Assembly (NCBI RefSeq): GCF_001613305.1
Contig: NZ_BDCC01000013.1
Location: 1-64,000 of the forward strand
Length of the DNA stretch: 64,000 nucleotides
Source: Nocardia vaccinii NBRC 15922
GTDB taxonomy: Bacteria > Actinomycetota > Actinomycetes > Mycobacteriales > Mycobacteriaceae
Direction: 5' to 3'
The position numbers and the translations under genes are program-made. Under the pieces are notes generated by a model that worked only from the letters and a program-made list of their open reading frames with translations, was not told where the DNA came from and searched no databases. How positions within the stretch are numbered: position 1 is the stretch's first letter; each line of letters opens with the position of its first letter. Of the stretch, positions 1-7,761 are shown piece by piece.

Positions 1-61
1 TTAAAGCGCCGAAAACCCGCCGCAGCGAAGCGGAGGCAGAAGATACGGCAAGATGGGTGCC

Positions 62-1093
62 ATGCGCATCGGAGTCTTGACCGGAGGCGGAGACTGCCCC
101 GGACTGAACGCGGTCATCCGAGCCGTCGTCCGCACCGCGAACGGCCGCTACGGGGACGCGATCGTCGGGTTCCAGGACGGTTGGCGCGGACTACTCGAGG
201 ATCGCAAGATCCACATCCACAACGACGATCGCACCGACCGGCTGCTCACCAAGGGCGGCACCATGCTCGGCACCGCGCGCACGAATCCGGACGTGTTGCG
301 CGACGGTCTGGGCCGGATCAAGCAGACCTTGGACGACAACGGCATCGATGCCCTGATCCCGATCGGCGGCGAGGGCACGCTCACCGCGGGCAGCTGGCTG
401 GCCGACGAGGGCGTCCCGGTGGTCGGCGTGCCGAAGACCATCGATAACGACATCGATTGCACCGACACGACTTTCGGCCACGACACCGCTGTCACCATCG
501 CCACCGACGCCATCGACCGCCTGCACACCACCGCAGAATCGCATCAGCGCGTCATGCTGGTGGAGGTGATGGGCCGGCACGCCGGGTGGATCGCGATGAA
601 CGCAGGCATCGCGGCGGGCGCGCATCTGACCCTGGTCCCCGAGGTGCCCTTCGACGTGGACGAGGTGTGCACCATGATCAAACGCCGTTTCCAGCGCGGC
701 GATTCGCATTTCATCTGCGTCGTGGCCGAGGGCGCCAAACCCGGTGAGGGGTCGTTCACCCTGCGGCAGGGCGGCATCGACGAATACGGCCACGAACGTT
801 TCACCGGCGTGGCCCACCAGCTCGGCGTGGAAATCGAACGTCGCATCGGCAAGGAGGTCCGCACCACCGTGCTGGGCCACGTCCAGCGCGGCGGCACCCC
901 CACCGCCTTCGACCGGGTCCTCGCCACCCGCTTCGGCGTGCACGCCACCGAAGCCGTCCACAACGGCCAATTCGGCCAGATGGTCGCCCTGCACGGCACC
1001 GAAATCGACCTCGTCCCCCTCTCCGAGGCCACCAAACAACTCAAACTCGTTCCGCCGCACCGGCACAACGAAGCAGCGGCGTTCTTCGGGTAA
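62..1093 (+). CDS. pfkA: ATP-dependent 6-phosphofructokinase
   Basis: The enzyme phosphorylates fructose 6-phosphate to fructose 1,6-bisphosphate, the committed step of glycolysis, in the cytoplasm. The protein opens with the phosphate-binding GGGDCPG loop and carries the catalytic PKTIDND motif in the middle third. The GGEG motif keeps the Gly that marks ATP rather than pyrophosphate use. Length (343 aa) is normal for the actinobacterial family and the sequence is close to M. tuberculosis PfkA from memory. An in-frame ATG nine bases upstream (53) is also possible; the start at 62 gives the usual MRIGVLTGG beginning. A GGAGG lies at 32-36, rather far from either start. Confidence 0.96.
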   Translation: MRIGVLTGGGDCPGLNAVIRAVVRTANGRYGDAIVGFQDGWRGLLEDRKIHIHNDDRTDRLLTKGGTMLGTARTNPDVLRDGLGRIKQTLDDNGIDALIPIGGEGTLTAGSWLADEGVPVVGVPKTIDNDIDCTDTTFGHDTAVTIATDAIDRLHTTAESHQRVMLVEVMGRHAGWIAMNAGIAAGAHLTLVPEVPFDVDEVCTMIKRRFQRGDSHFICVVAEGAKPGEGSFTLRQGGIDEYGHERFTGVAHQLGVEIERRIGKEVRTTVLGHVQRGGTPTAFDRVLATRFGVHATEAVHNGQFGQMVALHGTEIDLVPLSEATKQLKLVPPHRHNEAAAFFG

Positions 1094-1156
1094 CAGTCCG
1101 GCCCTTCGCGCAAGTCCAGAGCACCTCCATCGTCTCGGCTCGGCGATGCCTATCCA

Positions 1157-1186
1157 CTGAATCAGTCGGAAAAAAAATTGATTCAG
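1157..1186. promoter_or_regulatory. Inverted repeat with central A-tract, possible operator
   Basis: CTGAATCA (1157-1164) and TGATTCAG (1179-1186) are perfect inverted arms around a spacer containing eight consecutive A, striking in this GC-rich DNA. The element ends 16 bases before the start of the decayed XRE-type gene. It looks like the autoregulatory operator of that gene, but this is inference. Confidence 0.35.
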
Positions 1187-1202
1187 AAGGCGGCGAACAT
1201 CG

Positions 1203-1590
1203 ATGTCGATCGGCGATCGCATTGATCGTGCCCGCGCAGCCGCCGGGCTGAGTCAGCACGAGTTGGCAGCGACCACGGGTCACCCAGCCGACATTGTCGC
1301 GGACGATCGCCGGTGCTGGACTCCATGTACCAGCAATTGCTCCGTTTCCTCGAGTTGGATGCCTTCCTGGAGTACCAGGGCATCGCTCCGGTCGGGTGAG
1401 CGCCGAATCCGAGAGACGGGCAGCCGCGGAGCGCTTCCGGACCCACCACCATCTCGGTTTCCACCCGCTCGGCGATGTGGTGATGCTGATCGAGCAGACC
1501 ACCAGCGCCGACGTCGCAGTACTCGATACCGAGGTCGACCAGCACGGCATGACGATGAAGCGGGGGAAATGGGCCGGCCTACGTCGCGGC
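1203..1590 (+). pseudogene. Decayed XRE / ImmA-IrrE-like regulator
   Basis: The frame from 1203 begins as a helix-turn-helix protein (MSIGDRIDRARAAAGLSQHELA) and then loses sense after about 30 residues. A second frame (near 1316-1399) reads as a short helical stretch ending in a stop. A third frame (about 1420-1560) reads RFRTHHHLGFHPLGDVVMLI followed by VAVLD and QHGMTM, which resembles the segment just before the metallopeptidase domain of actinobacterial XRE plus ImmA/IrrE proteins. No frame holds an HExxH zinc motif. Three pieces in three frames point to at least two frameshifts, so a functional product is unlikely. The family assignment is by memory of typical sequences and is moderate. 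Confidence 0.5.
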
Positions 1591-1755
1591 TGCTCGCACC
1601 GGCGGCCGATGCGCCAACGCAGCCGCGATGCCGTGCAGGGGAATCTTCGGGGCTCCCGACTCGCGCAAGAAACAACGCACTTCGTTGAGCTTCTGGCCGC
1701 AGGATTGACCACTGAAACACGTAGAGCCGTCGAGCATGAGATAACGGAGGCACCG

Positions 1756-2673
1756 ATGAAGGCGATCGTCACAACGGATCAGGCCGCGGAAGCAGCCGGG
1801 ATCACACTCGCGGAGCGGCCCGAGCCGACGCCGGCGATCAACGACGTCATCGTTGAAGTCCATGCGTCGGGCTTCGTCCCCGCAGAGTGGGAGTGGCCCT
1901 CGACGTGGGTCGATCGCTCCGGCCACGATCGAGCCCAAGCGATCATCGGCCACGAGTGTGCGGGAATGGTCACTTCCCTCGGCTACGGCACGACGGGACT
2001 CTCGCTGGGCCAGCGGGTGTTCGGGATCACGGACTGGCACCGCGACGGAACCCTGGCCGAGTTCGTGGCCGTGGAGGCACGCAACCTTGCGCCGTTGCCG
2101 GGGAACGTCGACTTCACGGTGGGTGCGAGCCTGCCGATCTCCGGACTGACCGCATGGCAAGGCCTGTTCCAGCACGGTCGTCTTCAGGCGGGCCAGAGCG
2201 TCCTCGCACACGGCGCCGCCGGCGCGGTCGGGTCCGTGGTAACGCAACTCGCGCGAGAGTTCGGCGCCTATGTCATCGGTACCGGACGAGCGGCGGACCG
2301 CCAGGCAGCGCTCGACTTCGGCGCGAACGAGTTCCTCGATCTCGACGGCGAAAATCTGGAAGACGTCGGCGGGGTCGATCTGGTCTTCGATGTCATCGGT
2401 GGTGACATCCAGAGGCGCTCGGCGCGCATCATCCGTCCCTTCGGGACGCTGGTGTCGGTGGTCGGACCTGCCGAGGCTCGCCCTGTCGACGGTCTCGCGG
2501 TCGACTTCGTCGTCGAGTCCGTTCCGAGTCAGCTTGTGGAGATCGTCGACCGGGTGCGCGACGGGCGCCTTCGCACGCACATCGGAACCGTCGCGACGCT
2601 CGACGACGCCCTCCCTGCGCTCAACCCGACCGGGCGCCGCAAGGGCAAGACCGTCATTCGCGTGCGCCCCTGA
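1756..2673 (+). CDS. Zinc-independent alcohol dehydrogenase / quinone oxidoreductase family protein (MDR)
   Basis: This is a medium-chain dehydrogenase/reductase of 305 aa. The N-terminal GroES-like half contains GHECAGMV, and the C-terminal Rossmann half has an NAD(P)-binding stretch HGAAGAVGSVVTQLAREFGA followed by GTGRA. The four-cysteine structural zinc loop is missing, as in quinone reductase and enoyl reductase members, so it probably reduces a quinone or enone with NADPH. The start at 1756 is chosen because GGAGG sits five bases upstream (1746-1750) and the family begins MKA. The open frame extends upstream to 1294 only because it runs through the decayed regulator. Substrate is unknown. 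Confidence 0.85.
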   Translation: MKAIVTTDQAAEAAGITLAERPEPTPAINDVIVEVHASGFVPAEWEWPSTWVDRSGHDRAQAIIGHECAGMVTSLGYGTTGLSLGQRVFGITDWHRDGTLAEFVAVEARNLAPLPGNVDFTVGASLPISGLTAWQGLFQHGRLQAGQSVLAHGAAGAVGSVVTQLAREFGAYVIGTGRAADRQAALDFGANEFLDLDGENLEDVGGVDLVFDVIGGDIQRRSARIIRPFGTLVSVVGPAEARPVDGLAVDFVVESVPSQLVEIVDRVRDGRLRTHIGTVATLDDALPALNPTGRRKGKTVIRVRP

Positions 2674-2751
2674 GCTCACTGACAATTTCGTGGCGAAGAG
2701 CTCGGCATTGGCCGACGTTGGCCGCTGCGCCCGAGAGAGACTGGCGACTTG

Positions 2752-2770
2752 TTAGGTAAGCGTTGCCTGC
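2752..2770 (+). promoter_or_regulatory. DtxR/IdeR-like metal-repressor box
   Basis: TTAGGTAAGCGTTGCCTGC agrees at 15 of 19 positions with the degenerate DtxR/IdeR consensus TWAGGTWAGSCTWACCTWA, best in the left half. It lies 44 bases upstream of the ZIP transporter start, a natural place for a metal-dependent repressor. The right half is degraded, so binding is only a candidate. Confidence 0.4.
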
Positions 2771-2814
2771 TTTAGGCTGTGTCGGTCCGCTTCCGCCCTA
2801 GCCGAGGTCCGCTC

Positions 2815-3642
2815 ATGTCCGGCACGAACATCGCCTTGCTAGGCGCCATAGCAGGATTCACCATCTACCTCGGCCTGCCGATCGGCAGGCTGCGCAAGCC
2901 CACCCCTCGTCTGAAGGCCGGACTCAACGCGGTCGCCATCGGGATCCTGGTGTTCCTGGTCTGGGACGTGCTGACGCACGCCTGGGAACCGATCGACGGG
3001 GCGCTGGGTAAGCACGAGTGGGGCACGGTGGCATCCGGCGGCCTCACCCTGATGGCGGGCCTGGCGGTGGGACTGCTGGGCCTGGTGTATTACGACAGTT
3101 GGATGGCCCGTCGCCGTCGGACCGCCGAGCGCCCACAGGGCCCGGGTGCGGTGGCCGCCACCGAACTCGCATCCAAGAGCCGCAGCCAGGCCGCATCCCT
3201 CACGCTGATGATCGCTACCGGCATCGGTCTGCACAACTTCGCCGAGGGCCTGGCCATCGGCAACTCCGCCGCCAAGGGCGAGCTCTCCCTCGCCATCCTG
3301 CTCATCATCGGCTTCGGTCTGCACAACGCCACCGAAGGGTTCGGCATCGTCGCCCCGCTCGCCGCGGACGGCGAACGCCCCTCCTGGCTCACCCTGCTCG
3401 GGCTCGGCCTGATCGGCGGCGGCCCCACCTTCCTCGGCACGGTCGTCGGTCAACGCCTGGTCGACGACACGGTGTCCATCGCCTTCCTCGGCTTGGCCGC
3501 GGGGTCGATCCTCTACGTAGTGATCGAACTGCTCGCCGTCGCCCGCAAGACCGGCTTCAAGACGCTGACGACCTGGTGTGTCTTCGCCGGTCTCGTGCTG
3601 GGCTTCGCCACCGACGCCGTGGTCACCGCAGCCGGGGCCTGA
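2815..3642 (+). CDS. ZIP family divalent metal transporter
   Basis: This inner-membrane protein of 275 aa probably imports zinc, iron or manganese. It shows about eight hydrophobic segments. The two ZIP signature metal sites are both visible: HNFAEGLAIG in the fourth core helix and HNATEGFGI in the fifth. A basic, poorly hydrophobic loop (about residues 97-125, MARRRRTAERP) separates the first three helices from the core, as in ZIP proteins, although it lacks the histidine-rich stretch some members have. The start at 2815 is preferred over GTG 2779 because the membrane domain begins there and GAGG precedes it. A DtxR-like box just upstream suggests metal-dependent repression. Confidence 0.9.
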   Translation: MSGTNIALLGAIAGFTIYLGLPIGRLRKPTPRLKAGLNAVAIGILVFLVWDVLTHAWEPIDGALGKHEWGTVASGGLTLMAGLAVGLLGLVYYDSWMARRRRTAERPQGPGAVAATELASKSRSQAASLTLMIATGIGLHNFAEGLAIGNSAAKGELSLAILLIIGFGLHNATEGFGIVAPLAADGERPSWLTLLGLGLIGGGPTFLGTVVGQRLVDDTVSIAFLGLAAGSILYVVIELLAVARKTGFKTLTTWCVFAGLVLGFATDAVVTAAGA

Positions 3643-3848
3643 CTCGAACCACGCGTCCCCTGTCATCTCACGCAGCGCGGCCGCCGGGCATCCCCTTCCG
3701 CTCTGCGTGTGCTCGGGCGCCTCGGATCTACCCGGTCACCTACACCACCGATATGCCCCCCACCCATGTGACATAAACACTCACACCGGCAGTCGAAAAT
3801 CTGCCGTGTCGGATGTAGACATTCGCTGAGAGTCGTTATAGAGTCACT

Positions 3849-4183
3849 GTCGTTCGAGTTGATGAAGTCCGGTGGCCGGGCAGGTGAACTGCCCGGAAGA
3901 AGTAAGTTCCACCGTCCCCTTCCGGCGGATGACAGATAGACCCGGTGCAGTCGGCCGGACCCGCCGGAAGGGGACGAAGCACCATCGAATAATCGAATCC
4001 GCAAGCACCGTAGGAAGTCCGGCGATCCAGGAGGTGGTCACTGAGTAGTCATTTATCGGTTCCGCATCCCGGAAAGCATCGGATGCGGTGTGTGAGAGCG
4101 GCCCTCACGGGCCGGTGAGAACAGCAATGAAATTATTCCCCCGTTCGTAGATCCCAGGCCCCGGCGCAACCGCGCCGGGGCCT
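3849..4183 (+). ncRNA. Candidate structured RNA or attenuator leader
   Basis: The stretch from the promoter-like sequence to the final hairpin has five perfect stems in 330 bases and ends with a 12-bp GC-rich hairpin only 24 bases before the MerR-like gene. It could be an independent small RNA with its own terminator or a long 5' leader that controls the MerR gene by attenuation. I could not match it to a known family: it lacks the conserved cores of RNase P RNA, tmRNA or the cobalamin, M-box and ydaO riboswitches as I know them. Confidence 0.35.
4156..4183 (+). terminator. GC-rich terminator-like hairpin
   Basis: AGGCCCCGGCGC and GCGCCGGGGCCT form a perfect 12-bp stem around an AACC loop. 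There is no downstream U tract, which is common for actinobacterial terminators. It lies 24 bases upstream of the MerR-like start. Confidence 0.6.
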
Positions 4184-4207
4184 GTCGGCGTTGACCCGAG
4201 AGGCCCT

Positions 4208-4564
4208 GTGCAACAACCCAACCCCCACCCCACCGGCGGTCCCAGTGCCGCCGACAAACTCGACGACGACGATTACCCCGCCTACTCGATGGGACGCGCC
4301 GCGGAAATCCTTGGTGTCACCCAAGCGTTCCTGCGCGGCCTGGACGCCGCGCAACTGCTGACCCCGCAACGGTCGCCGGGCGGGCACCGCCGCTACTCGC
4401 GCTACCAGCTCCGTATCGCCGCCCGCGTCCGCGAACTCGTCGACGCCGGCAACGCCCTCGACGCGGCGTGCCGCATCGTCATCCTCGAAGACCAGCTCGC
4501 CGAGGCGCAGCGCCTCAACACCGAACTGCAACACACCCTCGACAAGCACACCGACCCCGACTGA
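4208..4564 (+). CDS. MerR-type helix-turn-helix regulator
   Basis: A 118-aa DNA-binding protein. After a disordered, acidic N-terminus (about 25 residues) comes a MerR winged helix: YSMGRAAEILGVTQAFLRGLDAA then PHRS-like PQRSPGGHRRYSRYQL, residues about 27-75. A short C-terminal coiled coil (LVDAGNALDAACRIVILEDQLAEAQ) would mediate dimerisation. It lacks a large effector domain and the cysteines of metal-sensing MerR proteins. Start is GTG at 4208, preceded by a weak GAGAGG. The compact gene directly follows a strongly structured leader, so its expression may be controlled after transcription initiation. The regulated targets are unknown. Confidence 0.8.
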   Translation: MQQPNPHPTGGPSAADKLDDDDYPAYSMGRAAEILGVTQAFLRGLDAAQLLTPQRSPGGHRRYSRYQLRIAARVRELVDAGNALDAACRIVILEDQLAEAQRLNTELQHTLDKHTDPD

Positions 4565-4696
4565 AACCAAGGGTCATGACCGGTTACTCCGCGGCGCTTT
4601 CGGTGAGCGGTTCGGGAGTCGGTTTTCGGCCTGGAGGATGCTGTCGAGGTCAGGGCTCGGGCCCGGACGGGACGAGGTCGGAGTCGCTCGGGCCGG

Positions 4697-5536
4697 CTAG
4701 AGGCGTATCGCGGCGCGGACGAGGTCGGCGACGGCTTTGGATCTGCTGTGGGGCGGCCACGCGATGACTGTCGTGACGGCCGGTGCGTCCGGAACCGGCA
4801 CGATGGCGTGCCCCTCGCCGAGATGGGTTCGCGCCGACTCGGGCAGGATCGCGCAGGCGCGTCCGAGCCCGATCAGCTGGACCAGCTGGGTGTGGTCGCG
4901 AACCTGTGGGCCGGGGCCCTCCGGGTAGCTGCCGTCCGACCGCGGCCAGCGCGGCAGCGGCAGGTCCGTGAGGGCGGAGACCTCGGCCGAGGAGATGTGC
5001 GACCGGGTCGCGAGGGGGTGGCCCGCGGGCAGGACCAGGATCTGCTGCTCGGTGTACAGGTCCTCGGTGTCGAATCCGGCGATGGTGTCGAAGGGCCGAT
5101 GCAGCAGGGCGACGTCGGCGCGCCCGTCACGCAGCAGCCGTTCCTGTTCACCGGGCCCGCACAGCATCACCTCGACGGCGACAGCGCCGGGCTCGGCGGC
5201 ATAGGCGTTCAGCAGTTTCGGCAACAGTTCGCTGGACGCTCCGGCCTTCGTGGCCAGCACCACGCCGGGCCGGTCGGCGGCGCGACGGGTGCGACGCTCG
5301 GCGGCCTCGACCGCGTCGAGCGCGGCCCGAGCCTCCCGCAGCAACACCGACCCCGCCTCGGTCAAGCTGATCGCACGCGAGTTGCGTTGCAGCAGAACCA
5401 CTCCGAGGCGTCGCTCCAGCTGCTGGATCGCCCGCGACAGCGGCGGTTGCGCAATGACGAGTCGCTCCGCCGCCCGCCCGAAGTGCAACTCCTCGGCGAC
5501 CGCGACGAAATATCGCAACTCCCGCGTCTCCACCAT
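4697..5536 (-). CDS. LysR family transcriptional regulator
   Basis: A 279-aa LysR protein: N-terminal winged helix (residues about 4-62, ELRYFVAVAEELHFGRAAE and LSRAIQQLERRLG) and a C-terminal substrate-binding domain (about 90-279). It is divergent from a short-chain dehydrogenase gene, the standard layout for a LysR activator and its target. A CGATACC-N5-GGTATCG palindrome lies between them, 28 bases upstream of this gene, and fits the T-N11-A rule of LysR boxes. The effector is not recognisable. Confidence 0.92.
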   Translation of the reverse strand: MVETRELRYFVAVAEELHFGRAAERLVIAQPPLSRAIQQLERRLGVVLLQRNSRAISLTEAGSVLLREARAALDAVEAAERRTRRAADRPGVVLATKAGASSELLPKLLNAYAAEPGAVAVEVMLCGPGEQERLLRDGRADVALLHRPFDTIAGFDTEDLYTEQQILVLPAGHPLATRSHISSAEVSALTDLPLPRWPRSDGSYPEGPGPQVRDHTQLVQLIGLGRACAILPESARTHLGEGHAIVPVPDAPAVTTVIAWPPHSRSKAVADLVRAAIRL

Positions 5537-5563
5537 CTCATCCTATCCGCGGCTCACCACAAC

Positions 5564-5582
5564 CGATACCCGTGCGGTATCG
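5564..5582. promoter_or_regulatory. LysR box between LysR and SDR genes
   Basis: CGATACC (5564-5570) and GGTATCG (5576-5582) form a perfect 7-bp palindrome with a 5-base spacer. T at 5567 and A at 5579 fit the T-N11-A rule. It sits in the 102-bp divergent promoter region and is the likely binding site of the LysR protein. Confidence 0.6.
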
Positions 5583-5638
5583 CTGACCACCGGGTAGGTC
5601 TTGGACGCCCCACAGGAGTCCGAACCAGTATCGACGGT

Positions 5639-6364
5639 ATGAGTGAATCGACGATTGCGCTGGTGACCGGCGCGAACAAGGGAATCGGATACGAGATCGC
5701 GGCGGGCTTGGGCGCCCTCGGCTGGCGAATCGGCGTGGGCGCGCGTGATGCGCAGCGCCGCGAGACCGCGGTGGAAAAGCTGCGCGCGGCCGGGACCGAC
5801 GCGTTCGGCGTACCGCTGGACGTGACCGACGACGCGAGTGTCGCCGCCGCGGCCGAGTTGATCGCCGAGCGAGCCGGCGGCCTCGACGTCCTGATCAACA
5901 ACGCCGCGATCACCGGGGGTATGCCGCAGGCGCCCACCGTGGTGAACCCCGCGACCGTGCGAGATGTCGTGGATACCAACGTGATCGGGGTCATCCGCGT
6001 CACCAACGCGATGCTGCCCATGCTGCGCGAGTCGGCCTCGCCGCGGATCGTGAACATGTCCAGCACCGTCGGCTCGCTCACGCTCCAGTCCACGCCCGGC
6101 GCCGAGACGGGCCCGATTTCCGCCGCGTACTCGCCGTCGAAGTCCTTCCTCAATGCCGTCACCATCCAGTACGTCAAGGAATTGGGCGATACCAACATCC
6201 TGATCAATTCCGGCTGCCCCGGTTTCACCGCCACCGACCTCAACGGCTTCCGCGGCGTCCGCACTCCGCAACAGGGCGCGGCGATCGCGATTCGCCTCGC
6301 GACGCTGCCCGACGACGGGCCGACCGGCGGATTCTTCGACGACGCCGGAACCGTGCCCTGGTGA
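5639..6364 (+). CDS. Short-chain dehydrogenase/reductase
   Basis: A 241-aa classical SDR that oxidises or reduces a carbonyl with NAD(P)(H). The cofactor motif TGANKGIG is at residues 10-17, NNAA follows near 88-91, and the active-site Ser (MSS) and YSPSK tetrad are present. Start at 5639 (MSEST) is chosen because the frame further upstream merely runs antisense through the LysR gene. Its likely regulator is the divergent LysR protein. The TGANKGIG and NNAAI features are those of the carbonyl-reductase-like subgroup; the substrate is unknown. Confidence 0.9.
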   Translation: MSESTIALVTGANKGIGYEIAAGLGALGWRIGVGARDAQRRETAVEKLRAAGTDAFGVPLDVTDDASVAAAAELIAERAGGLDVLINNAAITGGMPQAPTVVNPATVRDVVDTNVIGVIRVTNAMLPMLRESASPRIVNMSSTVGSLTLQSTPGAETGPISAAYSPSKSFLNAVTIQYVKELGDTNILINSGCPGFTATDLNGFRGVRTPQQGAAIAIRLATLPDDGPTGGFFDDAGTVPW

Positions 6365-6506
6365 TGGCGACGCACATTTCGTCGTGCCGCGGTTCGCCGG
6401 TGTTCCGGCGGTCCTGACAAGCTGCGCGGACAGGCGGGTGGCCTCGGGGTCACCCGCCTGTTCCGCCCATCCGTTTCCGGGGCCGACCGCTGTCGTGGCA
6501 GCCGAA

Positions 6507-7391
6507 TCACGGCTGATGATCCGCGGCGGTCTCGAGCATCAGAGTTCTGGACCGATCTTCGTCCAGGGCAACGCGATTCAGTTCGGCGAGGGCGTCGCGG
6601 TAGGGGGTGAGGTCGCAGTCTCGTTCCAGGAAGAGCGATCCGGTGTGGCCTTCCACATGGATGATCGGCGGTTCGGGGAGGCCGGTGGCGGGGAGGTTGC
6701 CGAATTCCAGCAGTACGAAGCGGTCCAGGTGCAGGCCGATGTGGCTGTCGGCGGAGCGCGGGATGACGCGGATCGAGATGTTCGGCAAGTGCGTGAGGTC
6801 GTGCAGGTGGGCGAGTTGGCGGGCCATCACCGCCGGGCCGCCCACGGGGTGGTGCAGGACCGATTGCAGTAGGTATACGACGATGTCGAAATCGTTGTCG
6901 TGCAGACGTTTCCGACGTTGCAGCGCGGTCTCGACGCGGTGTTCGATATCGGCCGTGGCGTCCTGCGGATGCAGGGTCCATTCGCAGGCGCGGCGATAGT
7001 CGGCGGTCTGCAGGAGGATCGGGATCGTGACGTTCTGGAACGACGTCCACCGCCGGGCCGTCTCCTCGAGCGCCGCGAGGTGGTCGACATCGGCATGTGC
7101 GGGCTCGCCATTCGGACGCCACCACGCGCCGCCCGTGCGTTGCACCTCGCGCGCCTCTGCCGCGAGATCCAGCAGGGCCCGGCGTTCGTCGTCGTGCACT
7201 CCGTAGGCATTGCACAGCGCGTTGATGTGCAGGCCGGAAATCCTTGTCGCCTGGCCGTCTTCGAGGCGGCCGATGGACTGCGGGGACAGCTCGGCAGCCC
7301 GTGCCGCGGCGGCCTGACGTATCCCGGCCGCGTCCCGGAGCTTGCGCAGGCGGCGGCCCAGAGACCGCCGGGCGAGGGTTGATCCGGTCAC
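6507..7391 (-). CDS. XRE family regulator with DUF5753 domain (Scr1-like), no DUF397 partner
   Basis: A 294-aa protein with a helix-turn-helix at residues about 12-66 (LGRRLRKLRDAAGIRQAAAARAAELSPQSI...) and a DUF5753 effector domain to the end, marked by IPILLQTADYRRACEW, ISIRVIPRSADSHIGL and VLLEF. The GTG start at 7391 is set by a near-perfect AGGAGGTGA (7396-7404, complement) four bases upstream. Proteins of this family normally precede a small DUF397 protein and resemble antitoxin-like regulators of Streptomyces. No DUF397 gene follows this copy; it ends toward a non-coding gap. A second member lies divergently at 7762. Confidence 0.88.
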   Translation of the reverse strand: MTGSTLARRSLGRRLRKLRDAAGIRQAAAARAAELSPQSIGRLEDGQATRISGLHINALCNAYGVHDDERRALLDLAAEAREVQRTGGAWWRPNGEPAHADVDHLAALEETARRWTSFQNVTIPILLQTADYRRACEWTLHPQDATADIEHRVETALQRRKRLHDNDFDIVVYLLQSVLHHPVGGPAVMARQLAHLHDLTHLPNISIRVIPRSADSHIGLHLDRFVLLEFGNLPATGLPEPPIIHVEGHTGSLFLERDCDLTPYRDALAELNRVALDEDRSRTLMLETAADHQP

Positions 7392-7573
7392 TTGTTCACC
7401 TCCTGCACATATGTTTCGGCTACGTTTGCGACGCCACGTTTTCTGTTCCCAATTCCAGTCCGGTGAATTCCAGCACGGATTGTTGCAATGCGCTGTGTTC
7501 CAGCGGGATGCATCGGGTCGCGCCCGGCATCCGCTCGGGTTTCTCGTTTGTCGGTGGTAGTCATTACAGTCAT
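7388..7573 (-). CDS. Possible 61-aa upstream ORF, doubtful
   Basis: A short frame begins MTVMTTTDKRE and ends with a TGA that overlaps the GTG start of the DUF5753 regulator (GTGA). Such overlap usually means translational coupling. However, no good ribosome-binding site precedes it, its third codon positions are much less GC-rich than neighbouring genes, and I recognise no family. It may simply be leader sequence. Confidence 0.2.
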   Translation of the reverse strand: MTVMTTTDKRETRADAGRDPMHPAGTQRIATIRAGIHRTGIGNRKRGVANVAETYVQEVNK

Positions 7574-7761
7574 GGCAGCACTCTCCGAAGACGTAGATTG
7601 CAGACGAATATCCGACGGCGGCTTGTTGATTCGCGCGCCATCCGGCACACATCGAGTACACACCGAGTCGTGCCGGATCGGGACCGAGTCGAAGACATTC
7701 GTCACCAGAGGAAAACGTTCCAATCAATCTGAACGAAACAGCCACAGCCAAAGGGGGCCTC
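7392..7761. other. Divergent promoter region of the two DUF5753 genes
   Basis: This 370-bp gap is more AT-rich than its surroundings. AATTCCAG occurs at 7451-7458 and again at 7466-7473 (15-base period), with a third partial copy GTTCCAG at 7497-7503. These could be operator half-sites. Apart from the doubtful antisense ORF, nothing coding is seen. Confidence 0.5.

Larger units (their letters stand above)
3643..4207. other. 565-bp intergenic region with strong secondary structure
   Basis: No convincing coding frame occurs here; antisense frames lack codon bias and homology. A promoter-like pair, TAGACA at 3816-3821 and TATAGA at 3837-3842, precedes about 330 bases with five perfect stem-loops: 3876-3896 (8 bp), 3914-3928 with 3961-3975 (15 bp), 4062-4069 with 4081-4088 (8 bp), 4099-4114 (6 bp) and the terminator-like 4156-4183 (12 bp). 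GAAGTCCGG occurs twice, near 3864 and 4013. Confidence 0.7.

Noticed and set aside
191..1222. 343-codon antisense frame through pfkA
   Set aside because: It mirrors the strong codon bias of pfkA on the other strand and shows no family motif.
1294..1755. N-terminal extension of the MDR gene (open to 1294)
   Set aside because: The extension is the decayed regulator read in frame by chance; a good GGAGG and family start are at 1756.
3849..4183. RNase P RNA, tmRNA or a known riboswitch
   Set aside because: GAAGTCCGG recalls part of RNase P RNA, but the other conserved regions such as the ACAGAA-type core are missing; no tmRNA or riboswitch core could be matched.
4748..5638. Long plus-strand frame fused to the SDR gene
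   Set aside because: The first 297 codons are antisense to the LysR gene; the SDR begins at 5639.
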